A stretch of DNA of 40,117 bases from UBA1124 sp963933095 (GTDB lineage Bacteria; Pseudomonadota; Gammaproteobacteria; Pseudomonadales; Cellvibrionaceae). The translations under genes were made by a program, and so were the position numbers. Shown in pieces: positions 24,710-34,260 of this stretch (position 1 is its first letter; the number at the start of each line of letters is the position of its first letter). Below the pieces are notes generated by a model. That model was not told the DNA's origin and did no database searches. It worked only from the letters and a program-made list of their open reading frames with translations. The DNA is taken from contig CAWVSV010000008.1 of the NCBI GenBank assembly GCA_963933095.1, positions 1 to 40,117 on the forward strand. Direction: 5' to 3'.

Positions 24710-27352
24710 TTATCCCAACTGAGCTTTTAGCCAGTTTGGCACCTGTTCTAAAGCTCCAGCCAAAGCCGACACATCCGAACCTGCACCGCGGGCCATATCG
24801 GGACGACCACCGCCTTTACCACCAACTAACGGCGCAAAAAACTTGATCAAATCACCCGCCTTTAATTGCGGGATCAAATCTTTAGTAACGCCCGCAATCA
24901 AGTTGACCTTGTCACCATCAACACTAGCCAAAAGTACAACCGCAGAGCCTAGCTTGTTCTTTAATTTATCCAAAGTATCGCCGAGGGTTTTGGCATCAGC
25001 ACCTTCCAAACTAACAGCAAGTAATTTAATCCCCCCGACCTCAATGGCTTGGGTAGCTAGATCCCCACTAGCGGCACTGGCAAGCTTACCGTTAGCCGCC
25101 GTCAGCGCTTTTTCCAACGTTTTATTCTGCGCGATCAACTGCGCCAGTTTATCGGTGAGATTGTCGCGATTAGCTTTCACCAGTTTGGCAGCGGCATCGA
25201 GTTTGGCATCGTTACTATCACACCATTCAAGTGCAGCACTGCCAGTGACCGCTTCGATACGGCGCACACCCGCGGCAACGCCAGATTCAGAAACAACACG
25301 CAGCAGCCCAATATTACCGGTACGTTCAACATGCGTACCGCCACAAAGCTCCACCGAGAAGCCGCCACCCATACTAAGTACGCGCACTTCATCGCCATAC
25401 TTTTCACCAAACAGCATCATGGCACCGCGTTCTTTGGCTGCTGCCATATCGCAAAGGTGAGTTTCCACCAAGCTATTAGAGCGAATTTGATCGTTAACCA
25501 TTTGCTCTACGGTTTTAAGTTCAGAGGCTTTAACGCCTTCAAGGTGGGAAAAATCGAAGCGCAGACGCTCGGAGTCGACCAAAGAGCCCTTTTGAGTAAC
25601 GTGTTCGCCCAACAGCTCGCGCAGTGCCGCATGTAACAGGTGAGTTGCAGAGTGGTTGAGTTCCGTTGCCTGGCGCACGCCGCTGTCGACCGCTGCATTA
25701 AGAGTATCGCCTACCGAGATAGAACCGTTCAGTAAACGGCCGATATGCAAATGGTTACCGCCGTTTTTATTGCATGAGCGCACTTCAAATTTGCTGTCAG
25801 CACTTGACAAGTAACCGCTGTCACCCATTTGCCCCCCCGCTTCGGCGTAAAAAGGCGTGCGATCCAATACGATCACACCTTCTTCATCGGGCGACAACGA
25901 ATCGACAGCTTCACCATCTTTTAGCAGCGCAACTACCCTGCCCTGACCGATTAAATCGCTATAGCCTTCAAAAATGGTATCACCATCAATCGTAAGACTA
26001 GCGGTGTAATCGATCTTAAAACTACCCGCTGCACGAGCTCTAGCTCGCTGCTCGTTCATCGCCGTCTCATAACCAGTATCATCAACTGTGAGTTCGCGCT
26101 CGCGAGCAATATCGGCGGTTAAATCAAATGGAAAGCCATAGGTATCATAAAGAGTAAAAACCACTTGGCCCGGCACCTCAGTGCCTTTGAGCTCAGACAG
26201 GGCAGTTTCCAGTACCGCCATTCCCTTATCGAGGGTTTTTTCAAACTGTTCTTCTTCACGCAGCAATACAGTTTCAATCTGCTTTTGGCCTGTCACCAGT
26301 TCAGGATAAGCCTCTCCCATTTCAGCAACTAATGCAGCAACTAACTGATGGAAAAAAGCTTGTTTCTGGCCCAGCTTGTTACCGTGGCGTACGGCGCGAC
26401 GAATAATACGACGCAGTACATAACCGCGGCCTTCGTTTGATGGCATAACACCATCGCTAATCAAGAAGGCACAGGAACGAATATGGTCAGCGATTACGCG
26501 CAGTGACTTCTGACCTATATCCTCAGAGCTTAGATCCATAGCCCCTGTTGCTTTGGCTGCAGCGGCCAGCAAATTTTCAAACATGTCGATTTCATAGTTG
26601 CTGTGCACACCCTGCATCACCGCGGCTATTCGCTCAAGCCCCATACCGGTATCCACCGATGGCTTCGGCAAGTCGATCATAGTGCCATCGGCCTGACGGT
26701 CATACTGCATGAACACGACGTTCCAAATTTCGATAAAACGGTCGCCATCTTCTTCTGGCGAACCCGGCACACCGCCCCAGATATCTTCACCATGATCATA
26801 GAAAATCTCGGTACATGGACCGCACGGACCGGTGTCACCCATAGCCCAGAAATTATCCGAATTGTAGCGACCGCCCTTATTGTCACCAATGCGGATAATG
26901 CGATCTTCCGGCACACCTACCTCATCGCGCCAAATAGCAAAGGCCTCATCGTCATCGGCATAAACCGTGACAGTAAGTTTGTTTGCTGGGATATTCATCC
27001 ACTCTTTGCCGGTTAAAAAATCCCAAGCATAACTAATAGCGTCGCGCTTAAAATAATCGCCAAAACTAAAGTTGCCGAGCATTTCGAAAAAGGTGTGATG
27101 GCGGGCGGTATAACCTACATTTTCTAGGTCATTATGCTTTCCGCCAGCGCGAACACAGCGTTGCGAGCTTGTCGCGCGAGTGTAATTACGTTTGTCTTGA
27201 CCTACGAATACATCCTTAAACTGAACCATGCCAGCATTGGTGAACAGCAAGGTAGGATCGTTACCTGGAACTAACGAGCTACTAGACACTATGCTGTGCT
27301 GTTTCTGTTCAAAATAAGAAAGGAAGGCATTACGGATTTCAAAGCTTTTCAT
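24710..27352 (-). CDS. alaS: Alanyl-tRNA synthetase
   Basis: Charges tRNA-Ala and edits mischarged Ser and Gly. The 880 residues include the class-II catalytic core (LFTNAGMVQFKDVFVG, RATSSQRCVRAGGKHNDLENVG), the editing-site zinc motifs HSATHLLHAALRE and CGGTHVERTG, and a C-terminal DHHA1 domain with GGKGGGRPDMARGAG. I chose the ATG at 27352 (MKSFEIRNAFLSYF); a TTG at 27364 would add four residues. It follows the Trm112-family gene, with a terminator between. Confidence 0.97.
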   Translation of the reverse strand: MKSFEIRNAFLSYFEQKQHSIVSSSSLVPGNDPTLLFTNAGMVQFKDVFVGQDKRNYTRATSSQRCVRAGGKHNDLENVGYTARHHTFFEMLGNFSFGDYFKRDAISYAWDFLTGKEWMNIPANKLTVTVYADDDEAFAIWRDEVGVPEDRIIRIGDNKGGRYNSDNFWAMGDTGPCGPCTEIFYDHGEDIWGGVPGSPEEDGDRFIEIWNVVFMQYDRQADGTMIDLPKPSVDTGMGLERIAAVMQGVHSNYEIDMFENLLAAAAKATGAMDLSSEDIGQKSLRVIADHIRSCAFLISDGVMPSNEGRGYVLRRIIRRAVRHGNKLGQKQAFFHQLVAALVAEMGEAYPELVTGQKQIETVLLREEEQFEKTLDKGMAVLETALSELKGTEVPGQVVFTLYDTYGFPFDLTADIARERELTVDDTGYETAMNEQRARARAAGSFKIDYTASLTIDGDTIFEGYSDLIGQGRVVALLKDGEAVDSLSPDEEGVIVLDRTPFYAEAGGQMGDSGYLSSADSKFEVRSCNKNGGNHLHIGRLLNGSISVGDTLNAAVDSGVRQATELNHSATHLLHAALRELLGEHVTQKGSLVDSERLRFDFSHLEGVKASELKTVEQMVNDQIRSNSLVETHLCDMAAAKERGAMMLFGEKYGDEVRVLSMGGGFSVELCGGTHVERTGNIGLLRVVSESGVAAGVRRIEAVTGSAALEWCDSNDAKLDAAAKLVKANRDNLTDKLAQLIAQNKTLEKALTAANGKLASAASGDLATQAIEVGGIKLLAVSLEGADAKTLGDTLDKLKNKLGSAVVLLASVDGDKVNLIAGVTKDLIPQLKAGDLIKFFAPLVGGKGGGRPDMARGAGSDVSALAGALEQVPNWLKAQLG

Positions 27353-27375
27353 AGGTATTCTCAAATACTAAAACA

Positions 27376-27399
27376 AAATCCCGCAAACAAGCGGGATTT
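27376..27399 (-). terminator. Terminator of the Trm112-family gene
   Basis: A 9-bp inverted repeat AAATCCCGC/GCGGGATTT with a 6-base loop; on the minus strand TGTTTTAG follows. It lies 31 bases after the Trm112-family stop and just before the alaS start. Confidence 0.7.
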
Positions 27400-27429
27400 C
27401 TACAATAAGATAAACTAAGCAGAGATTAA

Positions 27430-27615
27430 TTAAGCCTGCTTTTCTTCTGCGCTCAAATGACGCGCCTCAGACTCCAGCATCACTGGAATACCATCGCGCA
27501 CAGGATAGGCCAAACCACTCGCCTTGCAGACCAGCTCTTGCTTTTTCTGATCGTAATCCAACGGCGCTTTACTCACCGGGCAAACTAAAATCGCGAGTAA
27601 TTTCTTATCAATCAT
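27430..27615 (-). CDS. ycaR: Trm112/YcaR family protein
   Basis: A 61-residue protein of the Trm112 fold: MIDKKLLAILVCPVSKAPL, QELVCKASGLAYPVRDGIPVML and ESEARHLSAEE. The E. coli homologue YcaR is of the same length. The canonical CPxC is CPVS here, so only two of the usual metal-binding Cys remain; loss of the zinc site is known in this family. Its partner is unknown. It lies 39 bases after the M23 peptidase gene on the same strand. Confidence 0.9.
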   Translation of the reverse strand: MIDKKLLAILVCPVSKAPLDYDQKKQELVCKASGLAYPVRDGIPVMLESEARHLSAEEKQA

Positions 27616-27654
27616 AATCTTTCACTCTGAAGCCGAGATAATAGCGCCATCCTA

Positions 27655-28476
27655 TCACTTTTCGATCTTTTTAGGCATAGCACCTACCAACAACTGCGGG
27701 TCGACACGCTGTTCAAACCAGTTCATACGCCAGTCCAGATGAGGACCTGTAGCCCTGCCACTGGCACCTACCTCGGCAATAGGGTCTCCCACCTTCAAGG
27801 CCTGCCCTTCTTCGACCAATATTTTGCTTAGATGAATAAAAGTCGATGACAAACCATGACCGTGATCGACAATTAAAGTGCCTCCAGAGAAAAACATATC
27901 GTTATGCACCAAAGTAACGACACCAGATACCGGCGCCACTACAACAGTGCCCGTGGGAGCGGCTACATCGATACCAAAGTGCGGCCGACCCGGTTGACCA
28001 TTGTAGAACCGCTGCGAACCATAGACACCGGTGATAGGACCAATTAACGGCCACTGAAACTGCTCAGAAAAATTTTTACGGTCGGAATCCAGCTGCCTAG
28101 CGCGCCACACTAAAGCCCCCTCTTTACGGCTGCGAACAACCTGTTCCTTCGATGGATTTACCGTTTTTTTAGGTACACCATTCACTTTTTGAATACGATA
28201 TTCGCGCTGAGCAACCGCAAAAGTATGCTTGATTTTTTCGCCAGCGGCATTGATGGTGGTTATAATCGCTTCAGGTTGAGCGTCTCGGCCCAGGCCAATA
28301 ACAAATAGACCGTCTTTATCCACTCGCACATCATGCTTTAAAAAATGCACCTGTGTGCCCTGAGTCACCCGCCCCTGAATGACAGCACCCTGCTGCCATA
28401 CACCATCTGTATCTAAGGCTTTCGTCACAGAAGAAAACGATAAAACTAACGCAATAACAATTATTACTCTAATCAC
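27655..28476 (-). CDS. M23 family metallopeptidase, periplasmic
   Basis: LytM-type peptidase, probably acting on peptidoglycan cross-links in the periplasm. From GTG at 28476 (AGAGG 5 bases upstream) it has 273 residues and a signal peptide (VIIVIALVLSFSSVTKA). The peptidase domain has PHFGID (H166 and D170), the conserved FIHLSK His, and GPHLDWRM at residues 245-251. The last motif is HxD (H246, D248) where LytM has HxH. A beta-rich N-terminal domain precedes it. The longer reading from 28545 lacks a start signal. Confidence 0.88.
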   Translation of the reverse strand: MIRVIIVIALVLSFSSVTKALDTDGVWQQGAVIQGRVTQGTQVHFLKHDVRVDKDGLFVIGLGRDAQPEAIITTINAAGEKIKHTFAVAQREYRIQKVNGVPKKTVNPSKEQVVRSRKEGALVWRARQLDSDRKNFSEQFQWPLIGPITGVYGSQRFYNGQPGRPHFGIDVAAPTGTVVVAPVSGVVTLVHNDMFFSGGTLIVDHGHGLSSTFIHLSKILVEEGQALKVGDPIAEVGASGRATGPHLDWRMNWFEQRVDPQLLVGAMPKKIEK

Positions 28477-28529
28477 AAACACCTCTATTAATAATAAACT
28501 TAATCTTATCCTACCGAATTTTAAGTATA

Positions 28530-28563
28530 AAAAAACCCGAACCATGTCTGGGCCGGGTTTTTT
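28530..28563 (-). terminator. Terminator of pyk
   Basis: AAAAAACCCG (28530-28539) pairs with CGGGTTTTTT (28554-28563); the intervening bases can add inner pairs. It ends in six Ts on either strand and lies 20 bases after the pyk stop. Confidence 0.85.
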
Positions 28564-28583
28564 ATATGTAGCAAGGCTAAATA

Positions 28584-30032
28584 TTACTGCACTGCACAGC
28601 CCACACGAACGATTTTCATGGAGTTGGTGCCACCGTGAATATTCATGGTGTCACCCTTAGTGATAATAACCAAGTCGCCGTCTGCAACAATACCTTCAGC
28701 CTTTAGCTGTTCAACAGCACGCTTGTTAGTATCCTCGGCTGTAATGTTATCGGTATCAAAGGCAATAGTCCGCACGCCTCGATACAAAGCTACGCTGCGC
28801 TGTGTACCAATACGACGAGAAAAAGCAAAGATAGGCAAGTCAGAACTAATACGAGACATTAAACGCGGCGTGCTGCCGGTTTCAGTCAGACAAATAATCG
28901 CCTTAATACCCGGCAGATGATTAGCCGTGTACATAGCGGCCAAGGCGATAGACTCATCAGTAGCACCAAATTCTTGGTTAATACGATAACCTTTCTCTTG
29001 GGTTTTGGCATGTTCTTCAGCACCTTTGATGATGCGTACCATAGCTTCAACCGTTTCGAGCGGGAAGTTACCAGCAGCTGTTTCAGCTGACAGCATCACC
29101 GCATCGGTACCGTCGAGTACGGCGTTAGCCACATCGAAAACTTCGGCGCGTGTTGGCAGCGGGCTCTCGATCATTGATTCCATCATCTGAGTCGCTGTGA
29201 TTACGACCTTATTAAGCTCTCGAGCACGTTTGATCATGTGTTTCTGCACGCCCACAAGCGCGGCATCACCAATCTCAACACCCAGATCACCGCGAGCAAC
29301 CATTACCACGTCGGAGGCGCGGATAATGTCGTCTAGGACTTCTGGATCGGCAACAGCTTCAGCGCGCTCAACCTTGGCAACAAGACCAGCGTTACCGCCA
29401 GCTTCCAACAAAAGCTCGCGAGCCTGATTCATATCGGCCGCGCAGCGCGGGAACGACACTGCTAAATAGTCAACATCGATGTCGGCCGCCAAGCGAATAT
29501 CAGCCAGATCTTTGTCGGTCAGAGCCGGCGCAGACAGACCACCGCCCTGGCGGTTAATACCCTTGTTGTTAGACAGTGGACCAGCAACAGTAGTGACGCA
29601 ATCAATACGGGTACCATTAATAGCCTCAACGTTCAGCACAACGCGGCCGTCGTCGAGCAGCAGATTATCGCCAACATTACAGTCTTCAGGCAGCTCTTTG
29701 TAGTCGATACCAACTTGCTGTTGAGTACCTTCATCGCGGCCCAACGCAGCGTCAAGTATAAACTTATCGCCCACAGACAAATGAATCTTGCCTTGCGCAA
29801 AACGTGAAATACGAATCTTAGGGCCCTGCAAATCGCCCAAAACAGCAACGTAAAGACCGTGCTTTGCCGCCAGCTTTCGAACCATCTCAGCGCGGCCCTT
29901 ATGGTCTTCTGGGGCACCGTGGGAAAAGTTCAAGCGAACAACATTTACGCCGGCCAAAAGTAACTGTTCCAGAACGTCTTCCTGATCTGAAGCGGGACCT
30001 AAGGTGGCTACAATCTTTGTGCGTCTCAACAT
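28584..30032 (-). CDS. pyk: Pyruvate kinase
   Basis: Converts phosphoenolpyruvate and ADP to pyruvate and ATP, the last step of lower glycolysis. From the ATG at 30032 (MLRRTKIVATLGPASD) it has 482 residues, like E. coli PykA. Motifs are VRLNFSHGAPEDH, GDLQGPKIRI, MVARGDLGVEIG, TATQMMESMIESPLPTRAEV and DAVMLSAETAAG. The upstream in-frame extension lacks a start signal. It follows gap by 60 bases and is closed by a strong terminator. Confidence 0.96.
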   Translation of the reverse strand: MLRRTKIVATLGPASDQEDVLEQLLLAGVNVVRLNFSHGAPEDHKGRAEMVRKLAAKHGLYVAVLGDLQGPKIRISRFAQGKIHLSVGDKFILDAALGRDEGTQQQVGIDYKELPEDCNVGDNLLLDDGRVVLNVEAINGTRIDCVTTVAGPLSNNKGINRQGGGLSAPALTDKDLADIRLAADIDVDYLAVSFPRCAADMNQARELLLEAGGNAGLVAKVERAEAVADPEVLDDIIRASDVVMVARGDLGVEIGDAALVGVQKHMIKRARELNKVVITATQMMESMIESPLPTRAEVFDVANAVLDGTDAVMLSAETAAGNFPLETVEAMVRIIKGAEEHAKTQEKGYRINQEFGATDESIALAAMYTANHLPGIKAIICLTETGSTPRLMSRISSDLPIFAFSRRIGTQRSVALYRGVRTIAFDTDNITAEDTNKRAVEQLKAEGIVADGDLVIITKGDTMNIHGGTNSMKIVRVGCAVQ

Positions 30033-30092
30033 ATTTCTATATCTCTTAAATTCTTTCACTAACAACTCAGATAATACTTACCTAGCTAATAA

Positions 30093-31103
30093 TTACTTAG
30101 CAACAGCCATTAGCGCGAGAGTGTTATCCAACATACGGTTAGAGAAACCCCACTCGTTATCATACCAAGACATAATCTTAACCCAGCGACCCATAACCTT
30201 AGTTTGGGTAGCGTCAAAGTTAGACGACGCTGGGTTGTGGTTGAAATCAATAGAAACCAAGGGCTCGGTATTGTAGGCCAACACGCCTGGCATCTGCTTT
30301 TCTGATGCTTCTTTCATCAAAGCATTCACTTCTTCCACAGTAGTGTCGCGGCTAACCAATACATTCAGATCAACAACGGATACGTTAATGGTCGGAACAC
30401 GCAGAGACATACCGTCGATTTTACCGTCGAGCTCAGGCAAAACCAGTTTCAGAGCGCGAGCAGCGCCTGTGGCGGTCGGAATCATAGACTGAGTGGCGGA
30501 GCGGGCACGATAGAAGTCTGTGTGGTAAACATCACTCAGATTCTGATCGTTAGTGTAGGCGTGCACAGTGGTCATAGAACCCTGCTCAATACCCAGGTTG
30601 TCGTTCAATATTTTAGCGATTGGCGCCAAGCAGTTAGTGGTGCAAGAGGCATTGGAGATAATTTGCGAATCCGCATTTAGCTCTTCTGTGTTTACACCGT
30701 AAACAATGGTGGCATCAACATCAGCGCCTGGCGCTGAGATAATAACCTTCTTGGCACCCGCTTCGACATGGCCCATGGCCTTGTCGCGGCTAGTGAAGAA
30801 ACCGGTACACTCATAAACGACGTCTACGTCCAGATCGCCCCAAGGCAAATCTGCTGGGTTGCGCTCGGAAGTCATGGAGATTACATCGCCAGCAACAATC
30901 ATTTTGCTGCCGTCAACCTCTACGGAGAACGGAAAGTGACCGTGTACAGTGTCGTGGCGAGTCAAGTGTGCGTTCAGTTTTGCATCGCCCAGATCGTTAA
31001 TGGCAACAACTTGAATACGGTCGCGGTAGCCAGACTCGTACAGTGCGCGAAGAACATTGCGGCCGATGCGACCATAACCGTTAATTGCAACTTTAATAGT
31101 CAT
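30093..31103 (-). CDS. gap: Glyceraldehyde-3-phosphate dehydrogenase, type I
   Basis: Oxidises glyceraldehyde-3-phosphate with NAD+. The 336 residues start MTIKVAINGYGRIGRNVLRA. The active-site Cys is C154 in SNASCTTNCLAPIAKI. The Asp in VVAINDLGDA (residue 37) favours NAD over NADP. WYDNEWGFSNRMLD closes the protein. A GGAG Shine-Dalgarno supports the ATG at 31103. It lies after eda and before pyk, so it handles the triose formed by Eda. Confidence 0.96.
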   Translation of the reverse strand: MTIKVAINGYGRIGRNVLRALYESGYRDRIQVVAINDLGDAKLNAHLTRHDTVHGHFPFSVEVDGSKMIVAGDVISMTSERNPADLPWGDLDVDVVYECTGFFTSRDKAMGHVEAGAKKVIISAPGADVDATIVYGVNTEELNADSQIISNASCTTNCLAPIAKILNDNLGIEQGSMTTVHAYTNDQNLSDVYHTDFYRARSATQSMIPTATGAARALKLVLPELDGKIDGMSLRVPTINVSVVDLNVLVSRDTTVEEVNALMKEASEKQMPGVLAYNTEPLVSIDFNHNPASSNFDATQTKVMGRWVKIMSWYDNEWGFSNRMLDNTLALMAVAK

Positions 31104-31217
31104 TCGTGTGACTCCAAATTTTTTCTTGGGCAACAATACGCCGCCAAAATAGTTGTATAAATGAGGAAATATTCTGCCAGCCCAAGACTCACAGAAATAA
31201 GAATTTAACGCGATTCT

Positions 31218-31847
31218 TTAGCTAGATAGTGATGCCGCTTCACGCGCACGCTTCTCGATTTCAGCCCAATCTTTGGCTTTAACCAGATCCGCAGGGCACA
31301 TCCAAGAACCACCAACACAATGAACGCTGTTGAGTTTCAAGTAGTCTGGTGCTTTGGCAAGATTGATACCACCCGTTGGGCAAAAGGTAATCTGTGGCAG
31401 CGGGCCACCGATAGATTTCAGCATAGAAACACCACCGGCCGCTTCGGCAGGGAAGAATTTCAGATGCGTGAAACCTTCTGCGTAAAGCTTCATAGCTTCA
31501 CTTGGCGTAGAGACACCCGGTAACACCGGCACAGGGCTCTTCTTCAAGGCTTCAATCAGCTCTGGACTAGTACCAGGGCTTACCAAAAAGGTGGCACCAG
31601 CGGCAACCGCTGCATCAATATCGGCGGGTTTGATAATGGTACCGGCACCAACAATAGCCTCTGGCAGCGCCTCACACATAGCGCTGATAGCGGCCAGAGC
31701 ACAGTCGGTGCGCAGGGTGATTTCTAAAACTTTCAAACCGCCGTTATATAGCGCTGTTGCCAGTGGCACAGCATCGGCGATATCGTCGATAACAATAACC
31801 GGTACAACCGGCGCGGCTTTAACAATTTGATCGATGGTAAGACCCAC
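31218..31847 (-). CDS. eda: KDPG aldolase
   Basis: Splits 2-keto-3-deoxy-6-phosphogluconate into pyruvate and glyceraldehyde-3-phosphate. The 209-residue class-I aldolase shows LEITLRTDCALAAI, VGAGTIIKPADID, LVSPGTSPEL, the Schiff-base Lys in HLKFFPAEAAGG, and FCPTGGINL. The start is GTG at 31847, with AAGGA 8 bases before it. A likely promoter and a leader hairpin lie just upstream, so it can be transcribed apart from pgl. Confidence 0.96.
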   Translation of the reverse strand: MGLTIDQIVKAAPVVPVIVIDDIADAVPLATALYNGGLKVLEITLRTDCALAAISAMCEALPEAIVGAGTIIKPADIDAAVAAGATFLVSPGTSPELIEALKKSPVPVLPGVSTPSEAMKLYAEGFTHLKFFPAEAAGGVSMLKSIGGPLPQITFCPTGGINLAKAPDYLKLNSVHCVGGSWMCPADLVKAKDWAEIEKRAREAASLSS

Positions 31848-31897
31848 GTGTTATGTCCTTTCTTAGTAGATAGTGTATTTAGACGCTTATAAAGAAG

Positions 31898-31950
31898 CGC
31901 TCGCAGCTCCAAGTAAATGGAGTCGACGAGCGAATTAATCAGCAATTATA
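31898..31950 (-). promoter_or_regulatory. eda promoter -10 and structured leader
   Basis: On the minus strand a perfect TATAAT (31945-31950) is followed about 13 bases later by an imperfect hairpin: CGCTCG/CGAGCG outer arms (31898-31903, 31927-31932) and CTCCA/TGGAG inner arms around AGTAAA. No good -35 box is seen. The hairpin has no T run, so it would stand at the 5' end of the eda mRNA. Confidence 0.4.
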
Positions 31951-31993
31951 ACCTATTTTGAACAGAGCTTGCTTAGAAAGCCCGAAGAAGCTT

Positions 31994-32710
31994 TTAAGGC
32001 GCCCAATAAATGGTGACCGGCACCGTTGTTTGACGCAGTACTGCTCGCAGCGGCATATCGGCGACATTACCGACCTGCTCAGCTTGACGCAGCACCGCCA
32101 ACTTCTCTTCACCACTAATAAGCAACTTCAGCTCTTTAGATTTCAGTAGCCCCGCCAATGACAAAGTCATGCGCTCTAAATTGTCACCGGTAACAGCACT
32201 CTTGGTCGCCATAATGGCAGCGCAGAGTTCACTTGCACTGTCGTCTAGTGCTTTTTCAAGGCCGTCAGAATGCGGGAAAAAAGATGCTGTGTGACCGTCT
32301 GGCCCCATACCTAAGATGGTGACATCGAAAGGCTGAGTCAGAGTCGAAAAATCTGCTTCGCAAGTGGCCAACCCCTCTCCGGCGCTAGCCGAGCCATTCT
32401 TCATGCCGATCAGTTTGGCACCTGCAGCGTTGTTTTGCAGCAAAGTGCGATTCACAAACGCTTCGTTACTGCCGGCATGGTCAATATCAACCCAGCGCTC
32501 ATCAACCAGCGCCACATCAATTTTATCCCAGGGTAAGTCACTGTTGGACAGGTTCTCATAGGCCGGAGCCGGAGAGCTGCCACCGGATACCAAGAAGCTG
32601 GCGCGGCCTTTTTCAGCCACACCCGCTTGCAACGCCTGATGACAGTCAACCGTTAGAGCTTCGACCATAGCAGCGCGGGATTCAAATTCACGAAAAGTAA
32701 TATTAGACAT
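31994..32710 (-). CDS. pgl: 6-phosphogluconolactonase
   Basis: Hydrolyses 6-phosphogluconolactone, the product of Zwf. The 238-residue DevB-type protein has LVSGGSSPAPAYENLS, WDKIDVALVDERWVD (with D-E-R) and VTILGMGPDGHTASFFPHSDG. It starts 5 bases after the zwf stop, so the two are translated as a pair. Confidence 0.95.
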   Translation of the reverse strand: MSNITFREFESRAAMVEALTVDCHQALQAGVAEKGRASFLVSGGSSPAPAYENLSNSDLPWDKIDVALVDERWVDIDHAGSNEAFVNRTLLQNNAAGAKLIGMKNGSASAGEGLATCEADFSTLTQPFDVTILGMGPDGHTASFFPHSDGLEKALDDSASELCAAIMATKSAVTGDNLERMTLSLAGLLKSKELKLLISGEEKLAVLRQAEQVGNVADMPLRAVLRQTTVPVTIYWAP

Positions 32711-32715
32711 AATGC

Positions 32716-34191
32716 TTAAGCTCTCTTTGAGTTCTGACCAGCGTTAAACCATATCCGATTGTCGTCGGATAACAATTTATTTGCTGCCTCCGGCCCCCAG
32801 CTACCAGCAGCGTAAGGCTCTGGCGCACTGTTAGGCATCTGCCATTGTTCAATGATTGGATCGACCCATGCCCACGCGTTGTCAACTTCATCGCGGTGAA
32901 TATATAGGCTGGCATCACCTGCAGCCGCATCCATCATCAAGCGCTTATAGGCGTCGCTTTTGAAATCTTTGTATTGATCGCTAAAGTTCAAATCCAGTGT
33001 TACTGGCTCTAACTTGGTTTCTACCGATTCCAAGTTGTTAGTCATCATGGTCATCTGAATACTTTCTTCCGGCTGCACACGAATAATCAGACGATTCGGC
33101 AGCATTTTACCGGTCGCTTCTTCATCGTAAACACTGTGCGATACGTCTTTATACTGGATAACAATTTCAGCACATCGCTCATTCAAGCGCTTGCCGGTGC
33201 GCAGATAAAATGGCACCTTAGACCAGCGCCAGTTGTCGATATGGGCGCGAACAGCCACAAAAGTCTCAGTAGTACTGGCATCGCCCAACTCGTCCTGATA
33301 ACCAGGAACTTGCTCACCGCCCATCTCGCCAGACACATACTGGCCACGGACAACATTTTTACCAACATCGGCACCCAGTAGGGGCCGCAGGGCTTCCAAC
33401 ACTTTGATTTTTTCCGCACGAATACTGTTTGCGCTCAATTTATGGGGTGCTTCCATCGCCACCAAACACAACAGCTGCAGAAGATGATTTTGAATCATAT
33501 CGCGCATGGCGCCGGCGCCATCGTAGAAACTGACACGCCCTTCCAAGCCAACACGTTCAGACACACTGATTTGCACGTGATCGATTGACTTTGCATCCCA
33601 CAGGTTTTCAAACAACCCGTTAGAAAAACGCAGCGCCATCAAGTTTTGAACCGTTTCCTTGCCCATGTAGTGATCGATGCGATAAATATTAGCTTCTGGG
33701 AAGAATTCAGCCACCTGCTCATTAATTGCATCGGCTGACTTACCGTCGTAACCAATAGGTTTCTCTAGAACCACACGCGATGTCGCAGTATTCAGTCCTT
33801 TGGCGTCGAGATTTTTGCAACATTCGCCGTAAACCGCAGGCGGGGTCGACAAATAGAACACCCTTGATGTCGCCGCACTATTATTCAATAGCTCGGCAAA
33901 ATCATCCCAGCGTTGATCTAGGGTGCTGATATCGACAGCTACAGGTACGATATTTTTGACAAAGGCGTTCCAAGACTCAAGTTCAAACTCATCGCCAAGA
34001 AACTCCTCAACTTTGGCCTGAGCTTTCACCATATAGCTCGCAGCTGCTTCCACAGAACGAGTGGTAGGAAGAATACGCGAACCAGCCGGCATAGCACCTT
34101 CGCGATAGGCGCGGTACCAAGCAGGAATCAACTTGCGCAGGGCTAAATCGCCAGCGCCACCAAAAATAACAAAATCAAACACGTTTGACAT
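32716..34191 (-). CDS. zwf: Glucose-6-phosphate dehydrogenase
   Basis: Oxidises glucose-6-phosphate with NAD(P)+. The 491 residues have FVIFGGAGDLALRKLIPA at the N-terminus (nucleotide site; GAGDLA instead of the common GATGDLA/GASGDLA), VVLEKPIGYDG, the catalytic RIDHYMGKETVQNLMALRFSN, and FYLRTGKRLNERCAEI. It is followed directly by pgl and preceded by edd with an intrinsic terminator between, which suggests separate control of zwf-pgl. Confidence 0.96.
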   Translation of the reverse strand: MSNVFDFVIFGGAGDLALRKLIPAWYRAYREGAMPAGSRILPTTRSVEAAASYMVKAQAKVEEFLGDEFELESWNAFVKNIVPVAVDISTLDQRWDDFAELLNNSAATSRVFYLSTPPAVYGECCKNLDAKGLNTATSRVVLEKPIGYDGKSADAINEQVAEFFPEANIYRIDHYMGKETVQNLMALRFSNGLFENLWDAKSIDHVQISVSERVGLEGRVSFYDGAGAMRDMIQNHLLQLLCLVAMEAPHKLSANSIRAEKIKVLEALRPLLGADVGKNVVRGQYVSGEMGGEQVPGYQDELGDASTTETFVAVRAHIDNWRWSKVPFYLRTGKRLNERCAEIVIQYKDVSHSVYDEEATGKMLPNRLIIRVQPEESIQMTMMTNNLESVETKLEPVTLDLNFSDQYKDFKSDAYKRLMMDAAAGDASLYIHRDEVDNAWAWVDPIIEQWQMPNSAPEPYAAGSWGPEAANKLLSDDNRIWFNAGQNSKRA

Positions 34192-34217
34192 GAATCGATC
34201 TCTTAATAAACTGCATC

Positions 34218-34239
34218 AAAAAGGCCCGCAAGCTGGCCT
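34218..34239 (-). terminator. Intrinsic terminator between edd and zwf
   Basis: On the minus strand AGGCC-A-GC-TT-GC-G-GGCCT followed by Ts (34218-34222). It lies between the edd stop (34261) and the zwf start (34191). It may end edd mRNA or attenuate read-through into zwf-pgl. Confidence 0.65.
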
Positions 34240-34260
34240 CTCACAAAAACTTATCGCTGA

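Noticed and set aside
31104..31217. HexR-type operator upstream of gap
   Set aside because: No TTGT-N7/8-ACAA pattern is present here or upstream of edd, zwf or eda by eye; a matrix scan would be decisive.
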